Shown here piece by piece: positions 7,875 to 17,003 of a DNA stretch of 34,514 nt. The DNA is from an uncultured Prevotellaceae bacterium (GTDB lineage: Bacteria > Bacteroidota > Bacteroidia > Bacteroidales > Bacteroidaceae): assembly GCA_902763615.1 (NCBI GenBank), contig CACWSX010000009.1:1-34514 (forward strand), given 5' to 3'. The translations under genes and the position numbers were made by a program. The notes below the pieces were generated by a model, which did not search any database, was not told where the DNA came from, and saw only the letters and a list, made by a program, of their open reading frames with translations. Position 1 is the stretch's first letter. Each line of letters opens with the position of its first letter.

Positions 7875-10800
7875 ATGAAACGACTTGTGCTTATCCTTTC
7901 TTTGATTTGCCTGACCATCCCTGGTTGGGCAGAGCAGGTTTCTCGTGATCAGGCCCTGCGCAAAGCCCAGCAGTTCCTGGTTCAAAAGGGATTGTCAAGC
8001 TCTGTAAAAGCAGCAGAGACAGAATTGTCTCGCCGTCGTGCGCAAGGCATACCTCAACCCGATTACTATTATGTATTCAACAGTGGCCAGAATCAGGGCT
8101 TTGTCATCATCAGCGGCGACGACAGGGCGGAGACCGTGCTCGGATATGCTACATCGGGCCGCTTTGATGTCGATAATATTCCCAGTAATATGGCTGCTTG
8201 GCTGCAAGGCTATGCCGACCAGATCAAGTATATTCAGGAACATCCAGCCCTGTCTGCGCAGAAACAAACCGTCAGAAGGTCATATTCTGCAATCTCAAAG
8301 CTGATGACATGCCAGTGGGATCAGGATGACCCATTCAATGCTGAATGTCCTACCGTTGGAACAAAGAAGTGTGTCACAGGATGTGTCACGACTGCTGTAT
8401 CTCAGATTCTTTATTATCATGCAAAAACAAGTGGATATACCCCATCGAGTACTGCTATTCCAGGTTATACCACAGAGAGCCGTGGCGATAAGATGCCGGA
8501 TTTGCCTGCGGCATCATTTGACTGGGTAAACATGATTGATGTTTACAACAGTTCGGCTACAGCTGAGCAGAAGGCTTCCGTCGCAAAACTGTTTCAGTAT
8601 GTTGGCACAGGCTTGAAAGCAGCATATGATCTTTCTGAAAATGGCGGCACCTCAGTGCGGGATAATATGCCGGAAATCGTCTTTAAGGATTATTTTGGCT
8701 ACGGCAATGGTATACAACTTGTCCATAGAGCTGATGCAATACCTGAAAGCGAATGGGATAACCTGATTTGTAATGAGTTGGCTAATGGACGTCCTGTGCT
8801 TTATAGCGGACGGGGTAGTACCGGCGGACATACATTTGTCATCGATGGCTATGATGGCGCAGGTAAGTATGCCATAAACTGGGGTTGGGGCGGATATCAA
8901 GACAGTTATTTCGCTCTGAGTGCACTGAATCCTGAATTAGGTGGTGCCGGTGCCGGTGCTGGTGGATTCAATTATAATCAGTCTGCGCTTGTGGGTATTT
9001 CCCCAACAACTGTTACACCTTATGAGATTAAAGAAACTGTTGTACTTACCACCGAATATATTACTTTGCCAGATGGAGATGTTACTTATACAATACCCAC
9101 TGGCTACTCCCAGTTCGGCCCTGTTAAAGTCGATATTAAGTTGGTTAGTAAGTTGGCTGGAACTCATTCGATTGATTTTGATTTCAAAGTATATAAGAAC
9201 GGCGAATTTAAAGAGTATTTATTTCATGAAAAGGTGTCATTTAATAATTTCCCAGCAGGGGGTTACTATGAAAATACAATGCCAATATATTTACCAGATT
9301 GGAATGAAGCAGATGGTTTAGGTATTTCCTTTAAAGAGCCTGGTACCTATAAAATGATACCAGTTTCTCGTGAAGCAGGAACCAGCGAATGGAATGAGAA
9401 CATAGACAGTGATACATACTATCTGACTGGTGTTGTTAGTTCGGATATGAAATTGAAGATGTATGTAGGCGAACCTGGTGGTTCTGATCCCACGCCTGAG
9501 GTGTCGCAGGCAGAATTGGATGCGTTGGCTGCACTCTATGCTGCACAAAAGACTGCGATTAATGCCAAGATTACTGCGATTGAAACCAACAATGCCAAGT
9601 TGGCAAGCATTTCAACAGCCATTTCAGACATATATAATGCCCTCACTACTGTTAATACCAAGATTACTGCCTTGGAAAGTAAATTGAATAGTGAGTATCT
9701 AACGGCAGAGCAAAAGCAAACATATAATAATCAGTTAGCTACTTTTAAATCGACACAATCAACCTTGACAACATCATTAACTGCAGCATCAGATAAGTTG
9801 TCATCACTTCAGGCTACGAGCAACTCGTTGAAATCTTCACTTAACACGTTGCTGGCTTCTGTTGTTACAGAGGTTGCTGCGGTAGCGTCCATCACCACAA
9901 AGGCTGCTTTGGAAACCTCTACAGCCAAGGTCAATGAGATTACTTCGCAGCAGAATGCCTGTGATGTCTCGGCTGAAACTACGAAGGTAGCAAGCCTGGA
10001 AACAGAAGTAGCAGCGATTTCCATCACCAGTCTCCAGACAGATCTAACAGCTCTCGAAACCACCATCGATGCTGCTATTGAGGCAGGTAAGGCGGCTAAC
10101 GACGAGGAAGCCCAGAAACAGTTTGAGGCAGATAAGAAGGCCTTGCTGGATACTTTCCCACAGTTATTGGCGGATGTCGACTCTAAGTTGGACGCTGTCG
10201 CTACGAACGAGAAGACGATTCTTGAACTCGAAGCAGCTATTCAGGATGCCAAGGATGCCATCGAGCCCATAGAGAAAAAGATTGCTGCCATCAAGGAAAG
10301 CTTGAAGAGCGAAATGCTCACAGTCGAGCAGAAGACGGCATTTGAAGGTACCCTCGCCACCCTCGAAAAGGCGAAGTCAGCCTATGCCGAAGCCGTTAAT
10401 ACGCAGGCTACCCAGCTCGCACTGGTCAAGAAGACCAACGACGCTATGAAGTCCCAGCTTCAGGAACTGAAAACCGATCTCCAGACACAGCAGTCAAATG
10501 CCAATAACGCTACTACACCGGTTGCGCTGACCGAGATAAAGAACAAAACGAATTCGGATAAGGACCAATTGCAAGCCATCAGCGTGGCAGATGTGGAGAA
10601 ACAGGTGTTGGAGGTACAGGCAGGACTCAGCAGCTTGTCGCTCGATGCCACCACTAAGAACTTGGCAGCCCTCGAGGACGATGTCGAAAAGGCCATTGCT
10701 GGCGGACAGGAGGAATACGAGAAACAGCAGGCCGAGAAGCTGGCCAAGGCTCAGGAAACGTTTAAGGCTGCCGTCGACGCTCTGGATGAAACCATCAAGG

Positions 10801-11498
10801 CGCAGGAGGCCGATTACAATAAATGCCTAGAGGTGATGGAAAATATCAAGGCAAAGATGGCTGAACTCAACGATGCCATTTCACAGTTGAAGGCCCAATA
10901 TGCTGAGATTGAGAAAAAACTCCAGGAGTTCATTGATAAACAGTCGACAACCCGTTCTGACGACTCGGAAGTTATTGAAAATCTGCAGAAGAAGCTGGCA
11001 GAGCTTAAGGAGAACATCGAAACCCTAGAGAGCCAAAGCCAACTGATTGCTGGCCAGATCGAGAAGTTGGATCAGCAGGCAAAGGACTATGCAGCTGTGA
11101 TCGCGGCTGCTAAGACATCCAGGCAAACGCTGCAGGATGGTCAGTCGTCGGCTCTCACTGCCGATGAAGTTGATAAGTTAACGGCATCTGTCACCAAGGT
11201 AAAGTCCGCGTTGGCATCAGAGGGTGTCGATTATTATAATCTGTTGGCTGGAAACTGTAACGCAGTTACCAAAAATGTGAATACAGTTGTTGACAATGTG
11301 AATATCGTCGACAACCAGGTGCAGTCTCTTGAGAATGAAGTAGAGCAGACGATAACGGCCATTAATCAACTGATCATCGACGAGTCGGAGGTCGTCGCTC
11401 GCTACGATATGAAGGGCAATCCTGTCGACAGCACCTATAAGGGCATGCAGATCATCCGATTGAAGAACGGAAAGACTATCAAATTGAACGTTAAATAA
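7875..11498 (+). CDS. Secreted C10-family cysteine peptidase with long coiled-coil C-terminus
   Basis: This is an exported streptopain-like (SpeB/interpain family) protease. It has a signal peptide at 1-19 and a propeptide-like segment at about 20-135. The catalytic domain at about 140-378 has nucleophile C170 in TGCVTTAVSQILYYH, catalytic H319 in GGHTFVIDGYD, and NWGWGG at 335-340. Residues about 380-535 form a beta-rich domain. From about 540 to 1150 the protein is helical and rich in Ala, Lys, Glu, Gln and Thr. It contains three diverged units of about 205 residues, starting near 605, 810 and 1012 (compare LNSEYLTAEQK with LKSEMLTVEQK). The last 40 residues (YDMKGNPVDSTYKGMQIIRL) resemble C-terminal tail modules of secreted Prevotella proteins. 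Its 1207 residues far exceed typical C10 enzymes (about 400-900). A small Lys/Ala-rich exported protein follows 29 bases later. Confidence 0.9.
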   Translation: MKRLVLILSLICLTIPGWAEQVSRDQALRKAQQFLVQKGLSSSVKAAETELSRRRAQGIPQPDYYYVFNSGQNQGFVIISGDDRAETVLGYATSGRFDVDNIPSNMAAWLQGYADQIKYIQEHPALSAQKQTVRRSYSAISKLMTCQWDQDDPFNAECPTVGTKKCVTGCVTTAVSQILYYHAKTSGYTPSSTAIPGYTTESRGDKMPDLPAASFDWVNMIDVYNSSATAEQKASVAKLFQYVGTGLKAAYDLSENGGTSVRDNMPEIVFKDYFGYGNGIQLVHRADAIPESEWDNLICNELANGRPVLYSGRGSTGGHTFVIDGYDGAGKYAINWGWGGYQDSYFALSALNPELGGAGAGAGGFNYNQSALVGISPTTVTPYEIKETVVLTTEYITLPDGDVTYTIPTGYSQFGPVKVDIKLVSKLAGTHSIDFDFKVYKNGEFKEYLFHEKVSFNNFPAGGYYENTMPIYLPDWNEADGLGISFKEPGTYKMIPVSREAGTSEWNENIDSDTYYLTGVVSSDMKLKMYVGEPGGSDPTPEVSQAELDALAALYAAQKTAINAKITAIETNNAKLASISTAISDIYNALTTVNTKITALESKLNSEYLTAEQKQTYNNQLATFKSTQSTLTTSLTAASDKLSSLQATSNSLKSSLNTLLASVVTEVAAVASITTKAALETSTAKVNEITSQQNACDVSAETTKVASLETEVAAISITSLQTDLTALETTIDAAIEAGKAANDEEAQKQFEADKKALLDTFPQLLADVDSKLDAVATNEKTILELEAAIQDAKDAIEPIEKKIAAIKESLKSEMLTVEQKTAFEGTLATLEKAKSAYAEAVNTQATQLALVKKTNDAMKSQLQELKTDLQTQQSNANNATTPVALTEIKNKTNSDKDQLQAISVADVEKQVLEVQAGLSSLSLDATTKNLAALEDDVEKAIAGGQEEYEKQQAEKLAKAQETFKAAVDALDETIKAQEADYNKCLEVMENIKAKMAELNDAISQLKAQYAEIEKKLQEFIDKQSTTRSDDSEVIENLQKKLAELKENIETLESQSQLIAGQIEKLDQQAKDYAAVIAAAKTSRQTLQDGQSSALTADEVDKLTASVTKVKSALASEGVDYYNLLAGNCNAVTKNVNTVVDNVNIVDNQVQSLENEVEQTITAINQLIIDESEVVARYDMKGNPVDSTYKGMQIIRLKNGKTIKLNVK

Positions 11499-11527
11499 AC
11501 ATTATTAATTATTAAAGTAACAAGATT

Positions 11528-11938
11528 ATGAAAAAGTTTATTATGTCGATGGCACTGGCCATCATCGCAGGTGTTTACACCGCTCAGGCACAAGATGTGA
11601 TTACCGATCCTGTAGCTGCTGCTCAGGCTCAGCAGGATGCTATCAAGGCTCAGAAGGCTGCCGAGAAGGAGGCCAAGAAGAAGCAGAAGGCTATCGAGAA
11701 AAAAGAAAAAGAGGCCAAGAAAAAGGAGAAGGCCATCAAGAAGCACAACGATGCCGTAAAGAAGGCCGAGAAGGCTCAGAAGGCTGCTGAGAACGCTGCC
11801 GAGAAGGCCCAGAAGGCTGCCGAGAAGGCTGCACAGAATCCTGGCGACCTGAAGCTTCAGGCTAAGGCTCAGAAGGCTGCTGCAAACGCCACGAAGGCTC
11901 AGTTGAGAGCAGAGAAACTGGCCAAGAAAGCGAAGTAA
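11528..11938 (+). CDS. Small exported Ala/Lys/Glu-rich helical protein
   Basis: The protein has 136 residues. Residues 1-22 are a signal peptide ending TAQAQ. The remainder is almost entirely Ala, Lys, Glu and Gln, with repeated KAQKAAEKAA-like heptads, so a long, strongly basic helix or coiled coil is expected in the periplasm or outside the cell. No catalytic motif or known domain is recognised. The gene lies 29 bases after the coiled-coil C10 peptidase on the same strand with no terminator between, so the two are probably co-transcribed. Pairing with the acidic/neutral coiled coil of the protease, or binding to polyanions, are possibilities only. Low-complexity proteins of this kind occur in Bacteroidales, usually annotated as hypothetical. 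Confidence 0.8.
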   Translation: MKKFIMSMALAIIAGVYTAQAQDVITDPVAAAQAQQDAIKAQKAAEKEAKKKQKAIEKKEKEAKKKEKAIKKHNDAVKKAEKAQKAAENAAEKAQKAAEKAAQNPGDLKLQAKAQKAAANATKAQLRAEKLAKKAK

Positions 11939-11964
11939 ATACGCTTGAACTCACAAATAAAGAA

Positions 11965-11991
11965 CGGCAGATTCCATTCCGGAGTCTGCCG
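11965..11991. terminator. Hairpin terminator between convergent genes
   Basis: An 11-bp stem (11965-11975 with 11981-11991, one G-U type pair) has a five-base loop. It lies between the stop of the Lys-rich protein and the stop of tex. The minus-strand read has the better T-rich tail (TTCTTTATTT), so it mainly suits tex but may serve both directions. Confidence 0.7.
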
Positions 11992-12019
11992 ATCTTGGTT
12001 AGAGAGGATTAATGAGTGT

Positions 12020-14197
12020 CTAACTGAGTCCATTCATACTCAGGGAGATACGGTTACGACGGCGGTCGACTTCGATGACGCGGACGTGGATGTGCTGATG
12101 GAGCTTGACGACATCAGTGGGATGAGCAATGCGTCGATTCGCCATCTGTGAGATGTGTACTAAGCCATCCTGATGGACACCGATGTCAACAAAGGCACCG
12201 AAGTTGGTGATGTTGGTAACGATGCCTGACAGTTCCATGCCCTCGATGAGGTCATCGATGGTGTTGACGCGTGAGTCGAACTCAAATTCCTCGATCTGCT
12301 CACGGGGATCGCGACCAGGCTTTTCCAGTTCCTTGAGGATATCGGTAAGGGTAGGGATGCCTACTTCAGCAGTCACGTAGCGTTTGATATCGATGGCCTC
12401 GCGCTTCTCCTTATTATTAATAAGGTCGATGACGGCACAATTCTGATCCTTGGCCATCTGTTCGACGATGTAGTAGCTTTCGGGGTGGACGGCGGAATTG
12501 TCGAGCGGATTGCTTGCTCCTGGGATACGGAGGAAACCTGCACACTGCTGGAAGGCTGAAGGACCGAGACGAGGTACTTTCTTGAGTTGAGCCCGAGCAG
12601 TGAAGGCTCCGTTCTCTTTGCGATAGTCGACAATGTTCTTGGCAAGGGTTGGGCCAAGTCCGCTGACGTACATGAGCAGATGCTGTGAGGCGGTATTGAG
12701 GTTGACGCCAACGTTGTTAACACAACTCTCAACGGTATAATCGAGGGCGTTCTTGAGTTTCGTCTGGTCGACGTCGTGCTGATACTGTCCTACGCCAATG
12801 CTCTTGGGGTCGATCTTGACGAGTTCTGCGAGAGGGTCCATCAGACGGCGTCCAATAGAGATGGCTCCGCGCACGGTGACATCTTCGTCGGGAAACTCGT
12901 CGCGGGCTATCTTTGAGGCGGAATAGATGGAAGCCCCATCTTCGCTGACGGTGAAGATCTGGGGTTCATACTGACTAGAGGCGTTGGATGGGCTAGGAAT
13001 GTTGTAGCGGCCAGCGAGGACATCGCGGATGAAATCGTTGGTTTCGCGACTGGCAGTGCCATTGCCAATAGAGATGGCTTCGATCTGGTATTTTTGGAGC
13101 ATCTTCTGTATAGCCATTGCCGACTCCATACGCTTGTTGACGGGCGGGTGGGGGAAAATGGCCTCATGGTGGAGCAGATTGCCCTGTGCATCGAGGCAGA
13201 CGACCTTGCATCCTGTACGGAACCCCGGGTCGATGCCCATCACCCGTTTCTGTCCTAAGGGGGCTCCAAGCAACAATTGACGGAGGTTCTCAGCAAAGAC
13301 ATGGATAGCCTCCTCGTCGGCCTTCTCCTTGCTGAGGGCTGCAAACTCTGTTTCTATGGAGGGCTTGAGCAGTCGCTTATAGCCATCCTCAACTGCTTCG
13401 GCCACTAATTTGCTACAAGACGTGTTACCATAGACATAATGGCGCTGGATACGTTCGATGCACTCGTCATCGTCGGGCGATATGCTGATGCGGAGCATGC
13501 CTTCGTTCTCACCTCGACGCATGGCCAGAAGACGGTGGGAGGAACAGCGCTTGAGGGGCTCCTTCCAATCGAAATAATCGCTGTATTTGGCAGCCTCATC
13601 TGTATCTGCTTTTGCTTTGACCACCTTTGAGGTGATATAAGCCTGACGACGGAAGGCACCCCGGAGTTGTTGGCGGATGCGTTCATCCTCGCTGACCGTT
13701 TCGGCAATGATATCCTGAGCGCCTTTGATGGCTGTCGCAACATCTTTTACATCGCCCTTGATGAATTTCTCTGCTGCACGCTCTGGGTTATGTTCCCGCT
13801 GGAGCAGGAGTATCTTGGCGAGAGGCTCCAAACCCTGTTCGCGGGCTACCTGGGCCCTGGTACGGCGCTTGGGCTTGTAGGGCAGATAGATATCTTCGAG
13901 TTCGGTGGCATCCCAACAGTCGTTGATGCGCTTCTCCAGTTCGAGTGTCAGTTTGTCCAGATCGGCGATGGTCTTGAGTACCGTCTCTTTACGCTTCTGG
14001 ATCTCCTTAAACCGTTTATATTGGTTGCTGATAGCAGCAATCTGTACTTCATCGAGTCCGCCTGTGCGTTCCTTGCGATACCGGGAGATAAAGGGAATGG
14101 TGCAGCCCTCGTCGAGCAGCGCCAAAGTGTTGCCGACAGCCCGTTCCTGCAGGTTGAGTTGCTGGGCTATCAGTCGTGCAAAGCTGTTCTTTTCCAT
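12020..14197 (-). CDS. tex: Tex-family S1 RNA-binding protein
   Basis: This is a cytoplasmic nucleic-acid-binding protein of the Tex/YhgF family, linked to transcription processes and stress. Domains are in the family order: an N-terminal helical region beginning LIAQQLNLQERAVGNTLALL with the hallmark FISRYRKERTGGLDE; a YqgF/RNase H-like core starting VMGIDPGFRTGCKVV near residue 330; a tandem helix-hairpin-helix region with YVSGLGPTLAKNIV and KVPRLGPSAFQQCAGFLRI; and a C-terminal S1 domain (GIVTNITNFGAFVDIGVHQD to NRISLSM). At 725 residues it is complete. The stop is TAG, and the start MEKNSFARLI is the only plausible one. It is transcribed divergently from the LolA-like gene, with 79 bases between start codons. 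Confidence 0.96.
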   Translation of the reverse strand: MEKNSFARLIAQQLNLQERAVGNTLALLDEGCTIPFISRYRKERTGGLDEVQIAAISNQYKRFKEIQKRKETVLKTIADLDKLTLELEKRINDCWDATELEDIYLPYKPKRRTRAQVAREQGLEPLAKILLLQREHNPERAAEKFIKGDVKDVATAIKGAQDIIAETVSEDERIRQQLRGAFRRQAYITSKVVKAKADTDEAAKYSDYFDWKEPLKRCSSHRLLAMRRGENEGMLRISISPDDDECIERIQRHYVYGNTSCSKLVAEAVEDGYKRLLKPSIETEFAALSKEKADEEAIHVFAENLRQLLLGAPLGQKRVMGIDPGFRTGCKVVCLDAQGNLLHHEAIFPHPPVNKRMESAMAIQKMLQKYQIEAISIGNGTASRETNDFIRDVLAGRYNIPSPSNASSQYEPQIFTVSEDGASIYSASKIARDEFPDEDVTVRGAISIGRRLMDPLAELVKIDPKSIGVGQYQHDVDQTKLKNALDYTVESCVNNVGVNLNTASQHLLMYVSGLGPTLAKNIVDYRKENGAFTARAQLKKVPRLGPSAFQQCAGFLRIPGASNPLDNSAVHPESYYIVEQMAKDQNCAVIDLINNKEKREAIDIKRYVTAEVGIPTLTDILKELEKPGRDPREQIEEFEFDSRVNTIDDLIEGMELSGIVTNITNFGAFVDIGVHQDGLVHISQMANRRIAHPTDVVKLHQHIHVRVIEVDRRRNRISLSMNGLS

Positions 14198-14218
14198 ACA
14201 ATTCGTTAATTAATGCTG

Positions 14219-14226
14219 CAAAAATA
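14219..14226 (-). promoter_or_regulatory. -7 element of tex promoter
   Basis: The minus-strand sequence TATTTTTG matches TAnnTTTG and lies 22 bases before the tex start. No clear -33 TTTG is present at the normal spacing, so support is from the -7 box alone. Confidence 0.45.
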
Positions 14227-14248
14227 CGAATAATCCGCGAGAATTGTG

Positions 14249-14256
14249 TACTTTTG
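14249..14256 (+). promoter_or_regulatory. -7 element for LolA-like/ABC-F genes
   Basis: TACTTTTG matches the -7 consensus 20 bases before the ATG at 14277. The -33 region is weak. The divergent tex element lies about 25 bases away, so the two promoters are close enough to influence each other. Confidence 0.5.
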
Positions 14257-14276
14257 CACACTGAAATTGAAAAATA

Positions 14277-14900
14277 ATGAGAAATAAGATTATATTATCA
14301 GTGGTATTGCTGTTGTCGGCCCTGACCTCTATCCATGCTCAAGACAATCCCAATGCGCGACAGGCGAGACGGATTTTCAATCAGGCCTATCAGCAGGTTT
14401 TCGGTGAACAAGGTGCAACACTGCGTTACGATGTGAACATTACTGGGATCTATAAGACTTACGGAACGATTTGGTATAAAGGCAAGAAAAGCAAATTTGT
14501 AGATGCGAAGATGAATTCCTGGAACGATGGCGTGACAGTGTATACCATCAAGAACAAGAAAAAGAATAAAGAGGTGGAGATTCATAACGCCAAAAACAAT
14601 AAATCGGACAAGTATTCGAGTAAGTTCAAATTTGAGCCGGATAATTTTGACTATAGCATTGCCAATCATGAACAGGGCCTCATGCTGACGCTGAAGGCAA
14701 AGAAGGGCGCGAAGGGTATTAAGGAGGTGCATGCTCTAGTGAAGCGCCAGACTTACGAGCCCATCAGTTTACGCATCAAGATAGCCTTTATCTGGACCAC
14801 CATTAAGATCTCTAATTTCAAGTCGGGTGGTATTACAGATGAGATGCTGCGGTTTCCTGTCGAGAAATATAAAGATTATAAGTTTGTAGATAAAAGATGA
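14277..14900 (+). CDS. Exported LolA-like protein (putative outer-membrane lipoprotein carrier fold)
   Basis: The protein has 207 residues with a signal peptide at 1-21 (cleavage after IHA). The mature part alternates short strands: ATLRYDVNITGIYKTYGTIW, YKGKKSKFVDAKMNSWNDG, VYTIKNKKKNKEVEIHN. It ends FPVEKYKDYKFVDKR. Both the strand pattern and this ending resemble the LolA-like proteins of Bacteroidetes, which finish in a KYP..VDLR-type segment. The fold would be an open beta-barrel half that binds lipids or lipoproteins in the periplasm. It overlaps the ABC-F start by four bases (ATGA), so translation is likely coupled. The assignment rests on pattern and not on a diagnostic catalytic motif. 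A generic DUF-type periplasmic protein is the alternative. Confidence 0.6.
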   Translation: MRNKIILSVVLLLSALTSIHAQDNPNARQARRIFNQAYQQVFGEQGATLRYDVNITGIYKTYGTIWYKGKKSKFVDAKMNSWNDGVTVYTIKNKKKNKEVEIHNAKNNKSDKYSSKFKFEPDNFDYSIANHEQGLMLTLKAKKGAKGIKEVHALVKRQTYEPISLRIKIAFIWTTIKISNFKSGGITDEMLRFPVEKYKDYKFVDKR

Positions 14901-16882
14901 TATCAGTAGAAGGACTGAAGGTGGAGTTTGGAGTGAACCCCCTGTTCGCTGATGCCAGTTTCGTCATCAACGACCGTGACCGTATTGCCTTGGTGGGTAA
15001 GAATGGTGCCGGTAAGTCGACGATGCTGAAGATCCTCTGTGGACAGCAGCGGCCTACAGCTGGTAATGTGAGTGTGCCTACTGATTGCCGGATTGGCTAT
15101 CTGCCACAGGTGATGATCCTGCAAGACGATACGACGGTTCGTCAGGAGGCACAGAAGGCCTTTGCCGACATCACGAAGCTGAAGACTCGCATCGACAAGA
15201 TGAACGAGGAGTTGGCAGAACGCACCGATTACGAGAGTGAGAGCTATCTGGCCCTGATCGAGAAATACACCACCGAACACGAACGCTATATGATATTGGG
15301 GGCTGAGAACTATGAGGCGGAGATAGAACGGACACTGATGGGACTCGGATTTCTGCGAACAGACTTCGAACGGCCCACCTCGGAGTTCTCTGGCGGTTGG
15401 CGTATGCGTATTGAATTGGCGAAAATCCTGCTTCAGAAACCTGATGTGTTGTTGCTCGATGAGCCGACCAACCATTTGGATATTGAGAGTATCCAATGGC
15501 TGGAACAATTCTTGGCACAGTCGTCGAGTGCCGTCGTGCTGGTAAGTCATGACAGAGCCTTTATCAATAATGTGTCGAACCGTACGTTGGAGATTTCCTG
15601 CGGACGGGTCGTCGACTATAAGGTGAAGTATAATGAGTACGTCGTTTTGCGAAAAGAACGTCGCGAGCAACAGTTAAGAGCTTACGAGAATCAGCAGAAG
15701 GAAGTGGCTGATATGAAGGACTTTATTGAACGCTTCAGATATAAGGCTACAAAAGCTGTTCAGGTGCAGCAGAAAATCAAACAATTGGAGAAAGTCGTAC
15801 CCATCGAAATCGATGAAGTTGATAATTCTGCCATGCATCTGAAGTTCCCGCCATGCCTGCGAAGTGGCGACTATCCGGTGATTTGCGATGAGGTGCGTAA
15901 GGACTATGGTGCCCATACCGTATTTGACCATGTGACGCTGACTATCAAGCGCGGTGAGAAGGTGGCTTTCGTGGGTAAAAACGGTGAGGGAAAGTCGACG
16001 TTGGTGAAATGTATCATGGATGAGATTCCCTATACCGGTGAGTTGAAAATCGGACATAATATCCAAATAGGCTATTTCGCCCAGAATCAGGCGCAGCTGC
16101 TTGATGAGAATCTGACGGTTTTCCAGACGATAGACAACGTGGCCAAAGGCGACATTCGTCTGCGCATTAATGATATTCTTGGTGCGTTTATGTTTGGTGG
16201 TGAGGAAAGCGATAAGAAGGTGAAGGTGCTCAGTGGTGGAGAAAGGAGTCGCTTGGCGATGATCCGGTTGTTGCTGGAGCCTGTCAACTTGTTGATTCTT
16301 GACGAGCCTACGAACCATCTTGACATGCCTTCAAAGGATGTGCTTAAGGAGGCAATCAAGGCTTTTGATGGTACAGCCATCATTGTTAGTCACGACCGAG
16401 AATTCCTAGACGGACTGGTGACGAAGGTCTATGAGTTTGGTGGCGGTAGGGTAAGGGAGCATCTTGGCGGTATCTACGACTTTCTTAGAAGTAAAAAAAT
16501 ATCAGAGTTGAATGAGTTGGGGAAAGTGGAAAAGACTCCTCAACAAACGAATCCTGTTGTTTCGCGTGAGAAGTTGTCATTTCAGAAGTCTGAGGCGGTT
16601 GATAATAAGTCTGTTGTAGAAAAGGAAACATTGTCAAAGGCTCTTGATTATGCGGAGCGTAAGGAGCAGCAGAAGCGGGTCAAAAGAATAGAAAAGGCTG
16701 TAAAAGAATCTGAATCGAAAATCGAGAAGATGGAAGCCCGTTTGAAAGAACTTGACGATCTACTCATGCTGCCGGAGAATGCTTCGGATATGACACTCGT
16801 CATGGAATATACCTCGACGAAGAAATGCCTCGACGAAGAAATGGACCGCTGGGAGAAATTGAACGAAGAATTGATTGGCTAA
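14897..16882 (+). CDS. ABC-F family ATPase (ribosome-associated type)
   Basis: This soluble protein has two ABC ATPase domains and no membrane segments, typical of ABC-F translation factors that act at the ribosomal E site. Domain 1 has Walker A GKNGAGKST (34-42), signature EFSGGWRMR and Walker B LLLDEPTNHLD. An interdomain linker rich in charged residues (about 250-300, including FRYKATKAVQVQQK) corresponds to the P-site tRNA interaction motif. Domain 2 has GKNGEGKST, LSGGERSRLA and LLILDEPTNHLD. Residues about 555-661 form a C-terminal coiled-coil extension as in the Uup/YdiF subgroups. At 661 residues the length fits. Housekeeping function is more likely than antibiotic resistance, but sequence alone does not decide between them. 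A strong terminator follows. Confidence 0.94.
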   Translation: MISVEGLKVEFGVNPLFADASFVINDRDRIALVGKNGAGKSTMLKILCGQQRPTAGNVSVPTDCRIGYLPQVMILQDDTTVRQEAQKAFADITKLKTRIDKMNEELAERTDYESESYLALIEKYTTEHERYMILGAENYEAEIERTLMGLGFLRTDFERPTSEFSGGWRMRIELAKILLQKPDVLLLDEPTNHLDIESIQWLEQFLAQSSSAVVLVSHDRAFINNVSNRTLEISCGRVVDYKVKYNEYVVLRKERREQQLRAYENQQKEVADMKDFIERFRYKATKAVQVQQKIKQLEKVVPIEIDEVDNSAMHLKFPPCLRSGDYPVICDEVRKDYGAHTVFDHVTLTIKRGEKVAFVGKNGEGKSTLVKCIMDEIPYTGELKIGHNIQIGYFAQNQAQLLDENLTVFQTIDNVAKGDIRLRINDILGAFMFGGEESDKKVKVLSGGERSRLAMIRLLLEPVNLLILDEPTNHLDMPSKDVLKEAIKAFDGTAIIVSHDREFLDGLVTKVYEFGGGRVREHLGGIYDFLRSKKISELNELGKVEKTPQQTNPVVSREKLSFQKSEAVDNKSVVEKETLSKALDYAERKEQQKRVKRIEKAVKESESKIEKMEARLKELDDLLMLPENASDMTLVMEYTSTKKCLDEEMDRWEKLNEELIG

Positions 16883-16915
16883 AGGCGGCCTAAGGCCGTT
16901 AATCATAAAAATTTA

Positions 16916-16949
16916 CCGTCGTAAATATAAATTTACGGCGGATTTTTTT
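16916..16949 (+). terminator. Rho-independent terminator after ABC-F gene
   Basis: An 11-bp stem (16916-16926 with 16931-16941, one G-U type pair) has a four-base loop and is followed by seven Ts at 16943-16949. A small additional hairpin (cggcc/ggccg) at 16886-16898 precedes it. The T-run merges with the -33 box of the next promoter. Confidence 0.88.
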
Positions 16950-16977
16950 GTTTATTTCAAAAAATTAATTAACTTTG
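16947..16977 (+). promoter_or_regulatory. Promoter of the kinase/AAA/FHA/PP2C cassette
   Basis: TTTG at 16947-16950 and TAACTTTG at 16970-16977 are separated by 19 bases, a full match to the Bacteroidetes -33/-7 arrangement. The first start codon lies 26 bases downstream. This is the best promoter in the window. Confidence 0.8.
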
Positions 16978-17003
16978 CGCCTAACTTACGTAAATAACAT
17001 GTT

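Noticed and set aside
9680-11000. DNA repeat or recombination hotspot in the C10 peptidase gene
   Set aside because: The similarity is at protein level among diverged units. No long identical nucleotide repeats were seen.
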